Below the pieces are notes generated by a model, which saw only the letters and a list, made by a program, of their open reading frames with translations, searched no databases and was not told where the DNA came from. A stretch of 36,856 nt of DNA, from the NCBI GenBank assembly GCA_903882935.1, contig CAIRZB010000054.1:1-36856 (forward strand). The letters run 5' to 3'. Position numbers and translations under genes: made by a program. Numbering within the stretch: position 1 is the stretch's first letter; each line of letters opens with the position of its first letter. Shown in pieces: positions 23,745 through 31,835 of the stretch. The stretch comes from an uncultured Parafilimonas sp. (GTDB taxonomy: Bacteria; Bacteroidota; Bacteroidia; Chitinophagales; Chitinophagaceae).

Positions 23745-25736
23745 ATGAGAAAGATGCTTAGCCTTGCCACTGCTTTAGGTATATTTTTAACAGTAATGGC
23801 GCAAAGTAAGCGGCCCATAGCACCCGGCGATTCTTACCGCATTAAAAATGTCGGCGGCGTACAGGTGTCGCCCGACGGCCAATGGGTGGCATATGTGCTT
23901 ACCTCCATAGATTCAGTGAAGGACAAACGGCGTTCGCAAATATGGATGAAAAGCTGGGACGGCCAACAAGAGGTGCAGCTTACAAGCGGCGACGCGGCCT
24001 CCCCTAAATTTAGCCCCGACGGAAAGTATATTTCCTTTATTTCCGGCTTGCCAAGGGTTGGGGAGGATAACGATGACGACAATGGCGAAGTGTATTTACT
24101 GGACCGGCGCGGCGGTGAAGCAAAAAGACTAACACACATTAAAGGCGGCATTGAAGACTATGTATGGAGCCCCGATGGCAGCAAAATATTGCTAACCGTA
24201 AAAGGTGAGGATTTTGCTGATACCGCAAAAACCAAAATACGGAAACCCTATGTAATTGACCGTTACCATTTTAAGCAGGATTACCAGGGCTATTTAGACA
24301 GCACATCTACACACTTATATTTATTTAATGTTGCCACCAAAAAACTAGACACACTAACAAAAGGCATATATGACGAAACATCGGCAAGCTTTTCACCAGA
24401 TGGCTTGCAGGTAGCTTTTGCCAGCAACCGTACAGATTACCCAGACAAAAACGAGAATACTGATATTTTTGTGATGGATGCGAAGCAAGGTGCCACCATA
24501 AAAAAGCTTACCAGCTGGCCCGGCGGAGACAACAACCCAATATGGAGCCCCGATGGCAACTACATTGCCTACCTGCAAACAAGCAGCAACGAAAACTTTA
24601 CCATGTACGGCCACAACTACCTGGCTGTAATACCCAAAACTGGCGGCGAACCTAAGTTATTGTCAAAAATGGTGGACAGGCCCGTGGCCGATGCACGATG
24701 GGCCAACGATGGAAAAACTATTGCTGCGTTGTTGGAAGATGACCGGCAATGCAATATTGCCACATTTGATATTACTACCGGCAAAATACAAAAGGTTACC
24801 AACGGAGATAAAAATTATACAAGTTTAGAATATAATAAAACGGCTGATGCGTGGGCTACTACCATGAGCAGCCCCCAACAGCCCACAGAAATTTATATTG
24901 TGCAAAATGGCACGGAGCGTAAGCTAACAAACATCCAAGATTCTTTTCTGGCACCGCTGCAACTCGCCAGTGTGAAGGGATTTAAGGCCACTGTTAAGGA
25001 CGGCAATGTGGTATCGGGCATATTATACCTACCGCCAAACGCGCCTGCTGGGGTAAAATTACCGTTGGTACTGTTTATACACGGCGGGCCAGTTGCCCAA
25101 GACAATTATGGGTTTGACTTAAACAGGCAGATATATGCCTGTGCCGGTTATGCCGTAGCAGCCGTAAACTACCGCGGCAGCAACGGCCGCGGTATTGATT
25201 ATATAAAGGCTATTTATGGCGATTGGGGCAATAAAGAAGAAATTGACATAATAGGCGTGGCAGATTACCTAATAAAACAGGGCATAGCCGATGAAAACAG
25301 AATGGGTATTGCGGGTTGGAGTTACGGCGGCATATCCACCAATTACACCATTGCCACCGACCAACGTTTTAAAGCTGCCGTTAGCGGTGCTGGCAGTGCA
25401 TTACAATTAACCATGTACGGGGTTGACCAATACATTGCCCAATATGAGACTGAGTTAGGCGCACCTTGGAAAAACATGGACAAATGGATAAAGCTCTCGT
25501 ATCCGTTCTTTCATGCCGACCGTATTAAAACACCCACACTTTTTATGGCCTCGCAGAAAGATTTTAACGTGCCTGCTGTGGGTGCAGAGCAAATGTACCA
25601 AGCCTTGAAAAGCCTAGGCATACCTACTGAGCTTGTTATTTACCCTAACCAAAACCATGGCATTTCTGTACCCAGCTATATTAAAGACAGGTTTGAACGG
25701 CATATACAATGGTTTGACAAATATTTAAAAAATTAA
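23745..25736 (+). CDS. Exported S9 family (prolyl oligopeptidase/DPP-like) peptidase
   Basis: The start is ATG 23745, which opens the signal peptide (MRKMLSLATALGIFLTVMAQ); a TTG 36 nt earlier overlaps the promoter and is rejected. The N-terminal half is a beta-propeller built of PD40 repeats, visible as repeated SPDG words (VSPDGQWVAY, FSPDGKYISF, WSPDGSKILL, FSPDGLQVAF, WSPDGNYIAY). The C-terminal half is an alpha/beta hydrolase with catalytic S526 (GWSYGG), D606 (SQKDFNVP) and H638 (NQNHG). In S9 enzymes the propeller restricts access to short peptides, so this is probably a periplasmic aminoacyl- or dipeptidyl-peptidase for peptide nutrition. The length (663) is typical. It is a single-gene transcript by context. 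Confidence 0.94.
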   Translation: MRKMLSLATALGIFLTVMAQSKRPIAPGDSYRIKNVGGVQVSPDGQWVAYVLTSIDSVKDKRRSQIWMKSWDGQQEVQLTSGDAASPKFSPDGKYISFISGLPRVGEDNDDDNGEVYLLDRRGGEAKRLTHIKGGIEDYVWSPDGSKILLTVKGEDFADTAKTKIRKPYVIDRYHFKQDYQGYLDSTSTHLYLFNVATKKLDTLTKGIYDETSASFSPDGLQVAFASNRTDYPDKNENTDIFVMDAKQGATIKKLTSWPGGDNNPIWSPDGNYIAYLQTSSNENFTMYGHNYLAVIPKTGGEPKLLSKMVDRPVADARWANDGKTIAALLEDDRQCNIATFDITTGKIQKVTNGDKNYTSLEYNKTADAWATTMSSPQQPTEIYIVQNGTERKLTNIQDSFLAPLQLASVKGFKATVKDGNVVSGILYLPPNAPAGVKLPLVLFIHGGPVAQDNYGFDLNRQIYACAGYAVAAVNYRGSNGRGIDYIKAIYGDWGNKEEIDIIGVADYLIKQGIADENRMGIAGWSYGGISTNYTIATDQRFKAAVSGAGSALQLTMYGVDQYIAQYETELGAPWKNMDKWIKLSYPFFHADRIKTPTLFMASQKDFNVPAVGAEQMYQALKSLGIPTELVIYPNQNHGISVPSYIKDRFERHIQWFDKYLKN

Positions 25737-25766
25737 CGGAACAGGCACACCTAACCGGGATTTTAA

Positions 25767-25919
25767 TGACTATCCGCTATTTGGTTTATCTGCCAATTGT
25801 TCTTCGCCGTTGTTGGGTGTTTTCACCAACAACGATCATACGAAGCTGACAATACGATGGAAAACCCTGTTGGTGAAAACACCCAACAAAGGCGAGTAAA
25901 CCAAATTGCTGATAGTAAG
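25767..25919. repeat. MITE/REP-like inverted-repeat element
   Basis: The left half (25769-25833) and right half (25868-25918) are extended reverse complements. Outer arms: CTATCCGCTATTTGGTTTA against TAAACCAAATTGCTGATAG. Inner arms: TTGTTGGGTGTTTTCACCAACA against TGTTGGTGAAAACACCCAACAA. The left arm has about 14 extra bases between outer and inner parts, and its inner part is itself a hairpin (GTTGTTGG/CCAACAAC, 25809-25833). ATTTTA occurs just outside both ends and could be a short target duplication. There is no coding content. Nothing else is seen in this 304-nt gap. Confidence 0.65.
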
Positions 25920-26040
25920 TGGTATTTTACCTTAGTGTGCTTCCAAGTAGTATTACGCAGAAATTTATTTTAAAACCACCTATTTTACAAAAGGTATAAA
26001 AGTTGCTATTTTTACACCTTTTTAAAACTAATCCATACAA

Positions 26041-26442
26041 ATGAAACTGTTTCAAGAATTTAGAAAGTTTGCCCTTAAAGGCAATGTAGTTGACCTGGCC
26101 GTAGGCGTAATTATCGGTGCCGCCTTTGGGAAAATTGTGGACTCTATCGTGTCCGATCTTATAACGCCATTACTGGGCATTTTTTTCCAACAGGACTTTA
26201 GCAATTTGTACATCCCACTTTCAGAAAAAATACCCGAGCATTTAGCATTGGTGGATGCCCGTAAGCTTGGGCCAGTATTTGCTTGGGGCAATTTTGTTAC
26301 CATTGTGCTTAATTTCTTCATTTTGGCATTTATCATCTTCCTAATGGTAAAAACAATAAACAGCTTAAGGCATAAGGATGAACAAGCTACACAAGTGCCC
26401 CCCCTGCACCCGCAGAGCCATCATCCACAGATAAACTGTTAA
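26041..26442 (+). CDS. mscL: Large-conductance mechanosensitive channel, C-terminal tail frameshifted
   Basis: MscL opens under membrane tension to release solutes in osmotic downshock. Residues 1-110 are intact and typical: the amphipathic start [15 protein letters not shown], pore helix TM1 ([26 protein letters not shown]) and TM2 ([23 protein letters not shown]). After a run of seven C (26398-26404) the frame as read ends in an odd [14 protein letters not shown] tail. Adding one C gives [23 protein letters not shown] and a stop at 26471, the normal MscL cytoplasmic helix. So the true gene is probably 26041-26471, and the C7 run is an assembly error or a slippage site. The channel itself would still form. 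A strong terminator follows. Confidence 0.93.
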   Translation: MKLFQEFRKFALKGNVVDLAVGVIIGAAFGKIVDSIVSDLITPLLGIFFQQDFSNLYIPLSEKIPEHLALVDARKLGPVFAWGNFVTIVLNFFILAFIIFLMVKTINSLRHKDEQATQVPPLHPQSHHPQINC

Positions 26443-26535
26443 TGGAAATAAGGGACTCCCTAAAAAAATAAAGTACCGATAAGTTTAGGCAACTATTAAG
26501 TGCCATGCCTTTGTACCAACTAAACAATACTTTTG

Positions 26536-26570
26536 CAGTTACGGTTACCATAACCGTAACTGTATTTTTT
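26536..26570 (+). terminator. Intrinsic terminator after mscL
   Basis: CAGTTACGGTTA (26536-26547) and TAACCGTAACTG (26551-26562) pair perfectly over 12 bp with a 3-nt loop and are followed by TATTTTTTT. It separates mscL from scpA. Confidence 0.85.
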
Positions 26571-26623
26571 TGCCACATTATGGACAATGGATTTATGTTT
26601 TTTAACAGGATAAATGATTTTTT

Positions 26624-27403
26624 TTGAACGCCACCGCATACCAAATAAAACTGCCCCAGTTTGAGGGGCCCTTTGACCTGCTGCTTTTTTTTATAGAAAG
26701 AGACGAGCTGGATATCTACAACATTCCCATTACCCGCATCATCAACGATTTTTTAACGTATGTGCATGAGCAGGAAAAGCTGAATATTGAACTTGGCAGT
26801 GAATTTATTCTGTTTATTTCAACCCTCATGCGCATAAAGGCTAAAATGCTCATCCCTCGTAAAGAGGTTGACGCTGAGGGCAACGAGATTGACCCCCGGC
26901 AGGAGCTTGTTGACAAAATTCTTGAGTACAAACGGTTTAAGGAAGTATCAGTAAAAATGGCAGAAATGGAAGCGCTGCGGATGTTGGTAGTAAAACGGGG
27001 CAATCTGCAAAAAGAGCTGTCACAAGTTGGGGAGGATGCCTCTGAAGGCACGGAAATACAAAACATAACCATGTTTAAGCTAATGAAGGCTTTTGAACGG
27101 GTTATGCAACGCCTGTACGAGAAAAACAACAAGCCCGTGCATACGGTGGTGCGGTACAACTATACCCAAGAGGGCAGCCGGGAGTTTGTGTTCGGCATGG
27201 TGCGGCAGGAAAAAGCGGTACCGTTTGAAAAACTTTTTGGGGTTTGCGAAAACAGGATCCACGCCATATTCCTCTTTCTTTCACTGCTGGAGCTTTCGCA
27301 GCAACGTTACATGAGCATCCTTTCTGGCGAAGGCAAAAACAATTTTATTGTTGAATGGAACGATAACAGGGCAGAGGAAATGCCAGAAGATGTATCTATT
27401 TAA
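26624..27403 (+). CDS. scpA: Segregation and condensation protein A
   Basis: ScpA is the kleisin that bridges SMC heads and, with ScpB, forms the bacterial condensin for chromosome compaction. The N-terminal signature is clear: YQIKLPQFEGPFDLLLFFIERDELDIYNIPIT, then EFILFISTLMRIKAKMLIP, with the winged-helix C-terminus at about 170-245. As read, the first usable start is TTG at 26624. An ATG at 26614 lies just upstream but is out of frame because of a run of eight T; with seven T it would read MIFLNATAYQIK. Both give sensible N-termini. No scpB or smc is adjacent. It is convergent with the CocE-like hydrolase gene. Confidence 0.94.
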   Translation: MNATAYQIKLPQFEGPFDLLLFFIERDELDIYNIPITRIINDFLTYVHEQEKLNIELGSEFILFISTLMRIKAKMLIPRKEVDAEGNEIDPRQELVDKILEYKRFKEVSVKMAEMEALRMLVVKRGNLQKELSQVGEDASEGTEIQNITMFKLMKAFERVMQRLYEKNNKPVHTVVRYNYTQEGSREFVFGMVRQEKAVPFEKLFGVCENRIHAIFLFLSLLELSQQRYMSILSGEGKNNFIVEWNDNRAEEMPEDVSI

Positions 27404-27439
27404 CAACAAACCCCTTCTGGCACGAATGCCTATCATCTA

Positions 27440-29257
27440 CTATTGCAATTCCATCACTTCAAGTTTTGATGGGTGGGCATTATCGTGGTAAATACTGATG
27501 GTCGCCTTGGTGAAATCCCCCGCATCTGCATTGGGTATATCCATAAACTTTTGTGGGTTACGGTCAATCAGCGGAAACCAAGAACTTTGTATCTGTACCA
27601 TTATTCGGTGTCCTTTTAAAAAAGTATGGGCAGTGGAGTTTAATACAACATTAAAAGGCGTTATTCTATTGGGTACAAAAGGCTCTGGCTTTTCTAAACT
27701 GTTTCTAAACTTACCGCGAAACACTTCGGCGCGCACCAGTTGTTGCACAGGGTTATTGCCAGGCAGCACATCAATCACTTTTACAATAAAATCTGCATCT
27801 GTACCGCTGGTGCTAACAAATAAGTTTGCTTTTATGGGGCCAGCCAGTGTAACATCGTTGGCCAGCACACTGCTTTGGTAATACACTACATCTTTCCGCT
27901 GGGCAGCAAATGTTTGGTCTGCACCCAAGTATTCATTTATTCTGTCACCAGACGTTTTGTTGATGTATGGAACAGGGTTGGCTGGGTCTGAAACATAGGT
28001 ATCAACCCCTTTTGTTGCCGCGCCTCCGCCCAACATAAGTTGGTTATTTTCATTTAAGTGCCAAGTTTGACTTGCCGTTTCTTTGGGTGGCCATTGGCTA
28101 AAAGTCTTCCATTGGTTGCTGCCTGTTATAAAAACGGTGGCTTCGGGCTGGTTAAAATTGCCTTTGCCTTTTAAGTAGTAGTTAAAAAAATCAAACTCAA
28201 TTTGTTGAAAATACCCGCTGGTATTGCTACCAAAAGTATAACCCGCAAATCTGTTCCATTCGGGCCTTTCCCAAGCGCCATGGGTCCAAGGCCCCATAAC
28301 CAGCCTATTGCTATTGCCTGTGTTTTGTTTTTCAATAGCCTCGTACGTTTTTAAAGCCCCAAACATGTCTTCCGCATCAAACCAACCGCCTACCACCAAT
28401 GTGGCGGCTTGTATGTTTTTTAAATGGGGGCGTATGTTGCGTGCCTGCCAGTAATGGTCGTTGGTGGCATGTTGCAGGTATTCGTTCCAAATTTTGCTTT
28501 TTCCGTGGTAATATTGGTTGTTCAAGTTTTTCAACGGGCCAGCCTTAAGGTAAAAATCGTAGGCATCTGTTATTGCAAGGGCGGAGTCAACCCGGGGGTC
28601 CCGCTCCCGCGGCTCAGTCCTTGGTGCGTCAAAAAAATTCATGAACGAAAAATTGTCCATCAAAAAAAATGCGCCTCGGTGGTAGGCATCGTCCCCTTCA
28701 AACTCGTCGGTAACAGGTGCCTGTGGCGAAACTGCTTTAATAGCCGGGTGTGCATTGGGCAATGAAGCCGTTGCATAAAAACCAGGGTACGATATGCCAT
28801 AAATACCCACTTTGCCGTTGTTGTTGGGTATATTTTTCGTCAACCATTCAATGGCATCGTAGGTGTCGCTACTCTCGTCAACATCTGTGTTAGCTTTTTT
28901 TGTATCCATAACCGGTGTCATTTCCTCAAACTTACCTTCGCTCATGTGCCTGCCCCGCACATCCTGGTATACAAAAATGTATTTTTCCTGCGGAAACAGT
29001 TTATTAGGCCCCAGGCGGCCGGGGTAATTGTTTTCGCCATAAGGCGCGCAATCGTATGGCGTGCGCTCCATCAAAAAAGGGTATTTTTCGGCTGTATCCT
29101 TTGGTATATAAATAGCCGTAAACAACTTAACACCGTCGCGCATGGGTATCATGCGTTCAATTTTTGTGTAATTATTTTTAATGGTGTTGCTCCCTAGTTG
29201 GGCATGGGCAACCAAAAAAGGCAAGGCCAATACAAAAAAGCAGCTTATTTTTTTCAT
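27440..29257 (-). CDS. Exported CocE/NonD family hydrolase (acylase/X-Pro peptidase type)
   Basis: The start is ATG 29257 (MKKISCFFVLALPFLVAHAQ, a signal peptide); a longer reading to 29296 adds 13 residues without support. The 605-residue protein has an alpha/beta-hydrolase domain with catalytic S156 in GISYPGF, an Asp in GGWFDAEDMFG and a His in PWTHGAW, then the C-terminal jelly-roll domain typical of cocaine esterase, X-Pro dipeptidyl peptidase and glutaryl-7-ACA acylase relatives. The start of the mature part (RMIPMRDGVKLFTAIYIPKD) is also canonical. It probably hydrolyses amide or ester bonds of small acylated compounds or peptides in the periplasm. The substrate is not fixed. It is a single gene, convergent with scpA. 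Confidence 0.92.
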   Translation of the reverse strand: MKKISCFFVLALPFLVAHAQLGSNTIKNNYTKIERMIPMRDGVKLFTAIYIPKDTAEKYPFLMERTPYDCAPYGENNYPGRLGPNKLFPQEKYIFVYQDVRGRHMSEGKFEEMTPVMDTKKANTDVDESSDTYDAIEWLTKNIPNNNGKVGIYGISYPGFYATASLPNAHPAIKAVSPQAPVTDEFEGDDAYHRGAFFLMDNFSFMNFFDAPRTEPRERDPRVDSALAITDAYDFYLKAGPLKNLNNQYYHGKSKIWNEYLQHATNDHYWQARNIRPHLKNIQAATLVVGGWFDAEDMFGALKTYEAIEKQNTGNSNRLVMGPWTHGAWERPEWNRFAGYTFGSNTSGYFQQIEFDFFNYYLKGKGNFNQPEATVFITGSNQWKTFSQWPPKETASQTWHLNENNQLMLGGGAATKGVDTYVSDPANPVPYINKTSGDRINEYLGADQTFAAQRKDVVYYQSSVLANDVTLAGPIKANLFVSTSGTDADFIVKVIDVLPGNNPVQQLVRAEVFRGKFRNSLEKPEPFVPNRITPFNVVLNSTAHTFLKGHRIMVQIQSSWFPLIDRNPQKFMDIPNADAGDFTKATISIYHDNAHPSKLEVMELQ

Positions 29258-29402
29258 AATAGAGAATAAACGATAAAAGTAACACAGGATAGCCATTGAA
29301 AAAATCTAATTTCTTACCCTAAGGGTTGCCATTTACATCCCTTGCCTTACAGGTGCTATGCCAAGGTATTGTCTTAGGCCGAATTTGCACATTCAAATAC
29401 CG

Positions 29403-29786
29403 CTACAACCCCAACTCCTTGGCGGGATCCCAAAAATGTTTTTCAAAATTTACTATTGTATCGTTAGCTACAATTACGCCCTCCCCCTCCAATAATTGCT
29501 GCATCAATTCCGGCGGGCTAAAATGCGCTTTGGCGCTTAACATACCGTTTCGGTTTACCACCCTGTGCGCTGGTACCATTGGCGTTGCATGGGCTGCGCC
29601 ATTCATCGCCCAACCCACCATACGTGCCGATAGCCCCGTGCCAAGGTAGTTGGCAATGGTGCCGTACGTGGTGAACCTTCCCGCAGGAATTTGCCGGGCA
29701 ACCTCCCACACATCATCAAAAAACGAATGGGTTTTGAGCCTATCTTTAACTGGTGCTTGCTTTTTGGGAATTACAGGCTGCTTCAT
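29403..29786 (-). CDS. Alkyltransferase-like protein (MGMT family, catalytic Cys replaced)
   Basis: The 127-residue protein matches the DNA-binding domain of O6-alkylguanine-DNA alkyltransferase. FFDDVWEVARQIPAGRFTTYGTIA contains the base-flipping tyrosine (Y41), SARMVGWAM contains the arginine finger (R55), and the active-site motif reads PAHRVVNRNG (72-81) in place of PCHRV. With Ala73 at the cysteine position it cannot accept alkyl groups. Known ATL proteins with this change (E. coli has PWHRV) bind O6-alkylguanine and direct it to nucleotide excision repair. A short Pro/Lys-rich N-terminal tail precedes the domain. It lies between the CocE-like gene and the DUF5522/trmB pair on the same strand, 52 nt from the latter. 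Confidence 0.9.
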   Translation of the reverse strand: MKQPVIPKKQAPVKDRLKTHSFFDDVWEVARQIPAGRFTTYGTIANYLGTGLSARMVGWAMNGAAHATPMVPAHRVVNRNGMLSAKAHFSPPELMQQLLEGEGVIVANDTIVNFEKHFWDPAKELGL

Positions 29787-29838
29787 AAACTAACGGTAGT
29801 GGTTGTTTTTACGCCTATTTGTTGTGTAAAACTATTGG

Positions 29839-30042
29839 CTACTGCTGGTTGGTACCTGTGCTATCGCGGGCCAAATTTTCAATCAGCTGGCTTTTCTTGG
29901 GTTCGGGTACACCTTCATAGTTAAAGGGGCAATGGGTACAGCCGTTGCCACAGCAATAACCACGCTCCGCAAGGTATTTACCCGTTAGCACCATCATGCC
30001 ATCAGCATTAAAATAGTAATCCACGTTTTCACTCAGTGCCAT
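29839..30042 (-). CDS. DUF5522-type small Cys-motif protein
   Basis: The 67-residue protein has a compact cysteine motif YCCGNGCTHCPF (C30, C31, C35, C38) preceded by YYFNADGMMVLTGKYLAERG, the pattern of the DUF5522 family. The cysteines suggest a small metal (zinc or Fe-S) site; the function is unknown. Its start overlaps the last 14 nt of trmB, so it is translationally coupled to that gene and may act in tRNA modification (inference). The tail after about residue 48 looks unstructured. Confidence 0.8.
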   Translation of the reverse strand: MALSENVDYYFNADGMMVLTGKYLAERGYCCGNGCTHCPFNYEGVPEPKKSQLIENLARDSTGTNQQ

Positions 30043-30733
30043 CGTCCCGAAATGTGTTTTTTAAAATATCGTCTTTATCCTCTGGCAACTCGCCGCCAAG
30101 CGTAAATTTAAGGTAATGTACCCGGTTGCTGCCTGCAATATCCAGGCTTTCATAATACGTTTTAATATTCAATTCAGCATCAGCCACTGGTTTGCTGTAC
30201 ACATTGTCATTATCCGCCAATAGTTCAAGCCCATACAACTGTATCACTTCCTTCGTAAATTTATATAGGTCAGGGCTGTCAGTTTTTAGATGCACAATAC
30301 CACCTGGCTGCAAAAACTCTTTATACAGGCGTAAAAACTTTGGGTGGGTAAGCCTCTTCTTAATTTTTGAAAGCCGCAACTGCGGGTCGGGGAAAGTTAT
30401 CCAAATTTCCTTCACCTCACCGGGCGCGAAATAACTGCTCACCCGGTCAATCTGGGTACGCAAAAAGGCCACGTTGTTCAACCCCTCCAATAAAGCTGTT
30501 TTGGCCCCCCGCCAAATCCTGTTGCCTTTAACGTCCACCCCTATAAAATTTCGCCCTGGGTAAAGCCTGCCAAGCCCCAAAGCATACTCACCTTTTCCGC
30601 AGGCAAGCTCCAACGTAATTGGGTTGGTATTTTTAAAATAGCCAGCCCAATTGCCGGCCATATCCTTTGGGTATTGCAAAACGTTCGCAAATGTTTCTAT
30701 CTCCGCAAAACGTACCAGTTTTTTTTGTGCCAT
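30029..30733 (-). CDS. trmB: tRNA (guanine-N7)-methyltransferase
   Basis: The start is ATG 30733 (MAQKKLVRFAEIETF); the longer reading to 30808 adds 25 AT-rich residues overlapping an intergenic repeat. The product of 234 residues makes m7G46 in tRNA with SAM. Motifs: SAM-binding LELACGKGEYALGLG (41-55), GVDVKGNRIWRGA (65-77), substrate-binding WITFPDPQLRLSKIKKRLTHPKFL (111-134) and HLKTDSPDLY (148-157). It is slightly longer at the C-terminus than E. coli TrmB. The stop codon lies inside the next gene, a DUF5522 protein, giving a two-gene overlap on this strand. It is divergent from the gene at 30897. Confidence 0.95.
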   Translation of the reverse strand: MAQKKLVRFAEIETFANVLQYPKDMAGNWAGYFKNTNPITLELACGKGEYALGLGRLYPGRNFIGVDVKGNRIWRGAKTALLEGLNNVAFLRTQIDRVSSYFAPGEVKEIWITFPDPQLRLSKIKKRLTHPKFLRLYKEFLQPGGIVHLKTDSPDLYKFTKEVIQLYGLELLADNDNVYSKPVADAELNIKTYYESLDIAGSNRVHYLKFTLGGELPEDKDDILKNTFRDDGTE

Positions 30734-30759
30734 AACGGGGCAAATGTAGCCACTAAAGG

Positions 30760-30885
30760 CAATTTGAAAATTTAGGATAATTTGAAAAGTTGAAAATGAT
30801 TCACGCAATTTTTAAATTCAACACTTGCCGCATCAGCAATTCGCCCCATTTCCAAATTTTCAAACCAACTCATTTTCAAATTTGT
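30760..30885. repeat. Inverted TTTGAAAAT/ATTTTCAAA repeat between divergent genes
   Basis: The left side (30760-30800) carries AATTTGAAAATTT, ATTTGAAAAG and TTGAAAATG. The right side (30849-30885) carries CCAAATTTTCAAACC and CATTTTCAAATTTG, approximately the reverse complement. Repeats of this wording are familiar between genes in Bacteroidota. It covers the upstream regions of trmB and the gene at 30897, so it may affect both. Confidence 0.55.
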
Positions 30886-30896
30886 ATCTTGCCACT

Positions 30897-31808
30897 ATGA
30901 AACGGCTGATAATAATTGCCTTGGTGCTGGGTTGCATAAATACCAAAGCCCAACAGATTGTGGGCACCGTGGTTGATGCAATAACCAACAAACCTTTGGG
31001 TTATGCGAATGTATTTACAAACTTTAAAAACCGTTTGCTGTATACAGACTCTTTGGGCAACTTTGCCCTCAACAGGGACTCCCTAGATAGAAAAGACAGT
31101 GTTTATATACAGTACATAGGGTATAAAAAACTGGCTTTTGCCGCAGTAAGCCTTGGCAACACCAATATTTTTAAGATGGTACAACAATCGCAGGAATTGG
31201 AGCCTGTTGTGGTAACCAACTGCCGCCGGTTTAAGGAGTACACTGTAAACCGGCGGGTAGGCAGCATTAAAGAATACATAGGCCCGGGGCCGGAAACCAA
31301 GTTTGTTATTATTGGCCGGTATCTCTCACCCAACGATGCCGAGGGCTTTATTGTACAGTTAGAGATATATGCGGGTAACTTTAACGCCAATATACATGTG
31401 CCGGTGAGGCTACACTGGTACGCTTGGGATTCGGCAGCCAATATGCCAGGTACCGAGCTTACCACAGCCAATATTGTTATTTACCCATACCGCGAGGGCT
31501 GGAACGGTTTTGCGTTGCCCGCAAACGCTATTTATTTTACAGGTGGCGGCATTGTTATTGGGCTTGAATTTATTTACCCGGTTGAGTATATGCAGCAATA
31601 TAACAATTTACCAACCGTAGACAGTAAAGCCGCTTGGCTTACGGACATGAACAACCGTTGGTCGTTAGGCTTACAGGTTACTAAAGACGCTAACCAAACC
31701 GGTTTTTACCAAGTAAATAATTTTGCTGTGAGAAAATACAGCAGCAGGGGGCGAAACCTTTTTATAAAGCCCGCATTACGTTTTACTGTAGCCAAATGTT
31801 TGGACTAA
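30897..31808 (+). CDS. Exported protein with N-terminal carboxypeptidase-regulatory-like domain
   Basis: The start is ATG 30897, at the signal peptide MKRLIIIALVLGCINTKAQ; the longer reading from 30825 runs through the repeat and is rejected. Residues 20-100 form a CarboxypepD_reg-like beta-sandwich (IVGTVVDAITNKPLGYANVF...DSVYIQYIGYKKL), the domain that usually heads TonB receptors in this phylum, followed by an ELEPVVVTN linker. No plug or barrel follows. The last 190 residues are a beta-rich region of unknown family (IEYIGPGP-like start, YREGWNGFALP, GGGIVIGLEFIYP). It is probably a periplasmic or surface protein and the function is unknown. A TATCTTGC (30885-30892) ends 4 nt before the ATG, a possible leaderless promoter. 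Confidence 0.8.
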   Translation: MKRLIIIALVLGCINTKAQQIVGTVVDAITNKPLGYANVFTNFKNRLLYTDSLGNFALNRDSLDRKDSVYIQYIGYKKLAFAAVSLGNTNIFKMVQQSQELEPVVVTNCRRFKEYTVNRRVGSIKEYIGPGPETKFVIIGRYLSPNDAEGFIVQLEIYAGNFNANIHVPVRLHWYAWDSAANMPGTELTTANIVIYPYREGWNGFALPANAIYFTGGGIVIGLEFIYPVEYMQQYNNLPTVDSKAAWLTDMNNRWSLGLQVTKDANQTGFYQVNNFAVRKYSSRGRNLFIKPALRFTVAKCLD

Positions 31809-31835
31809 TGGTATGGAGAAAAGTGCTTTTTAAAG

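Noticed and set aside
23745-25736. The beta-propeller S9 protein as a TolB-type protein
   Set aside because: The PD40 repeats resemble TolB, but the intact C-terminal Ser-Asp-His hydrolase triad makes it an S9 peptidase.
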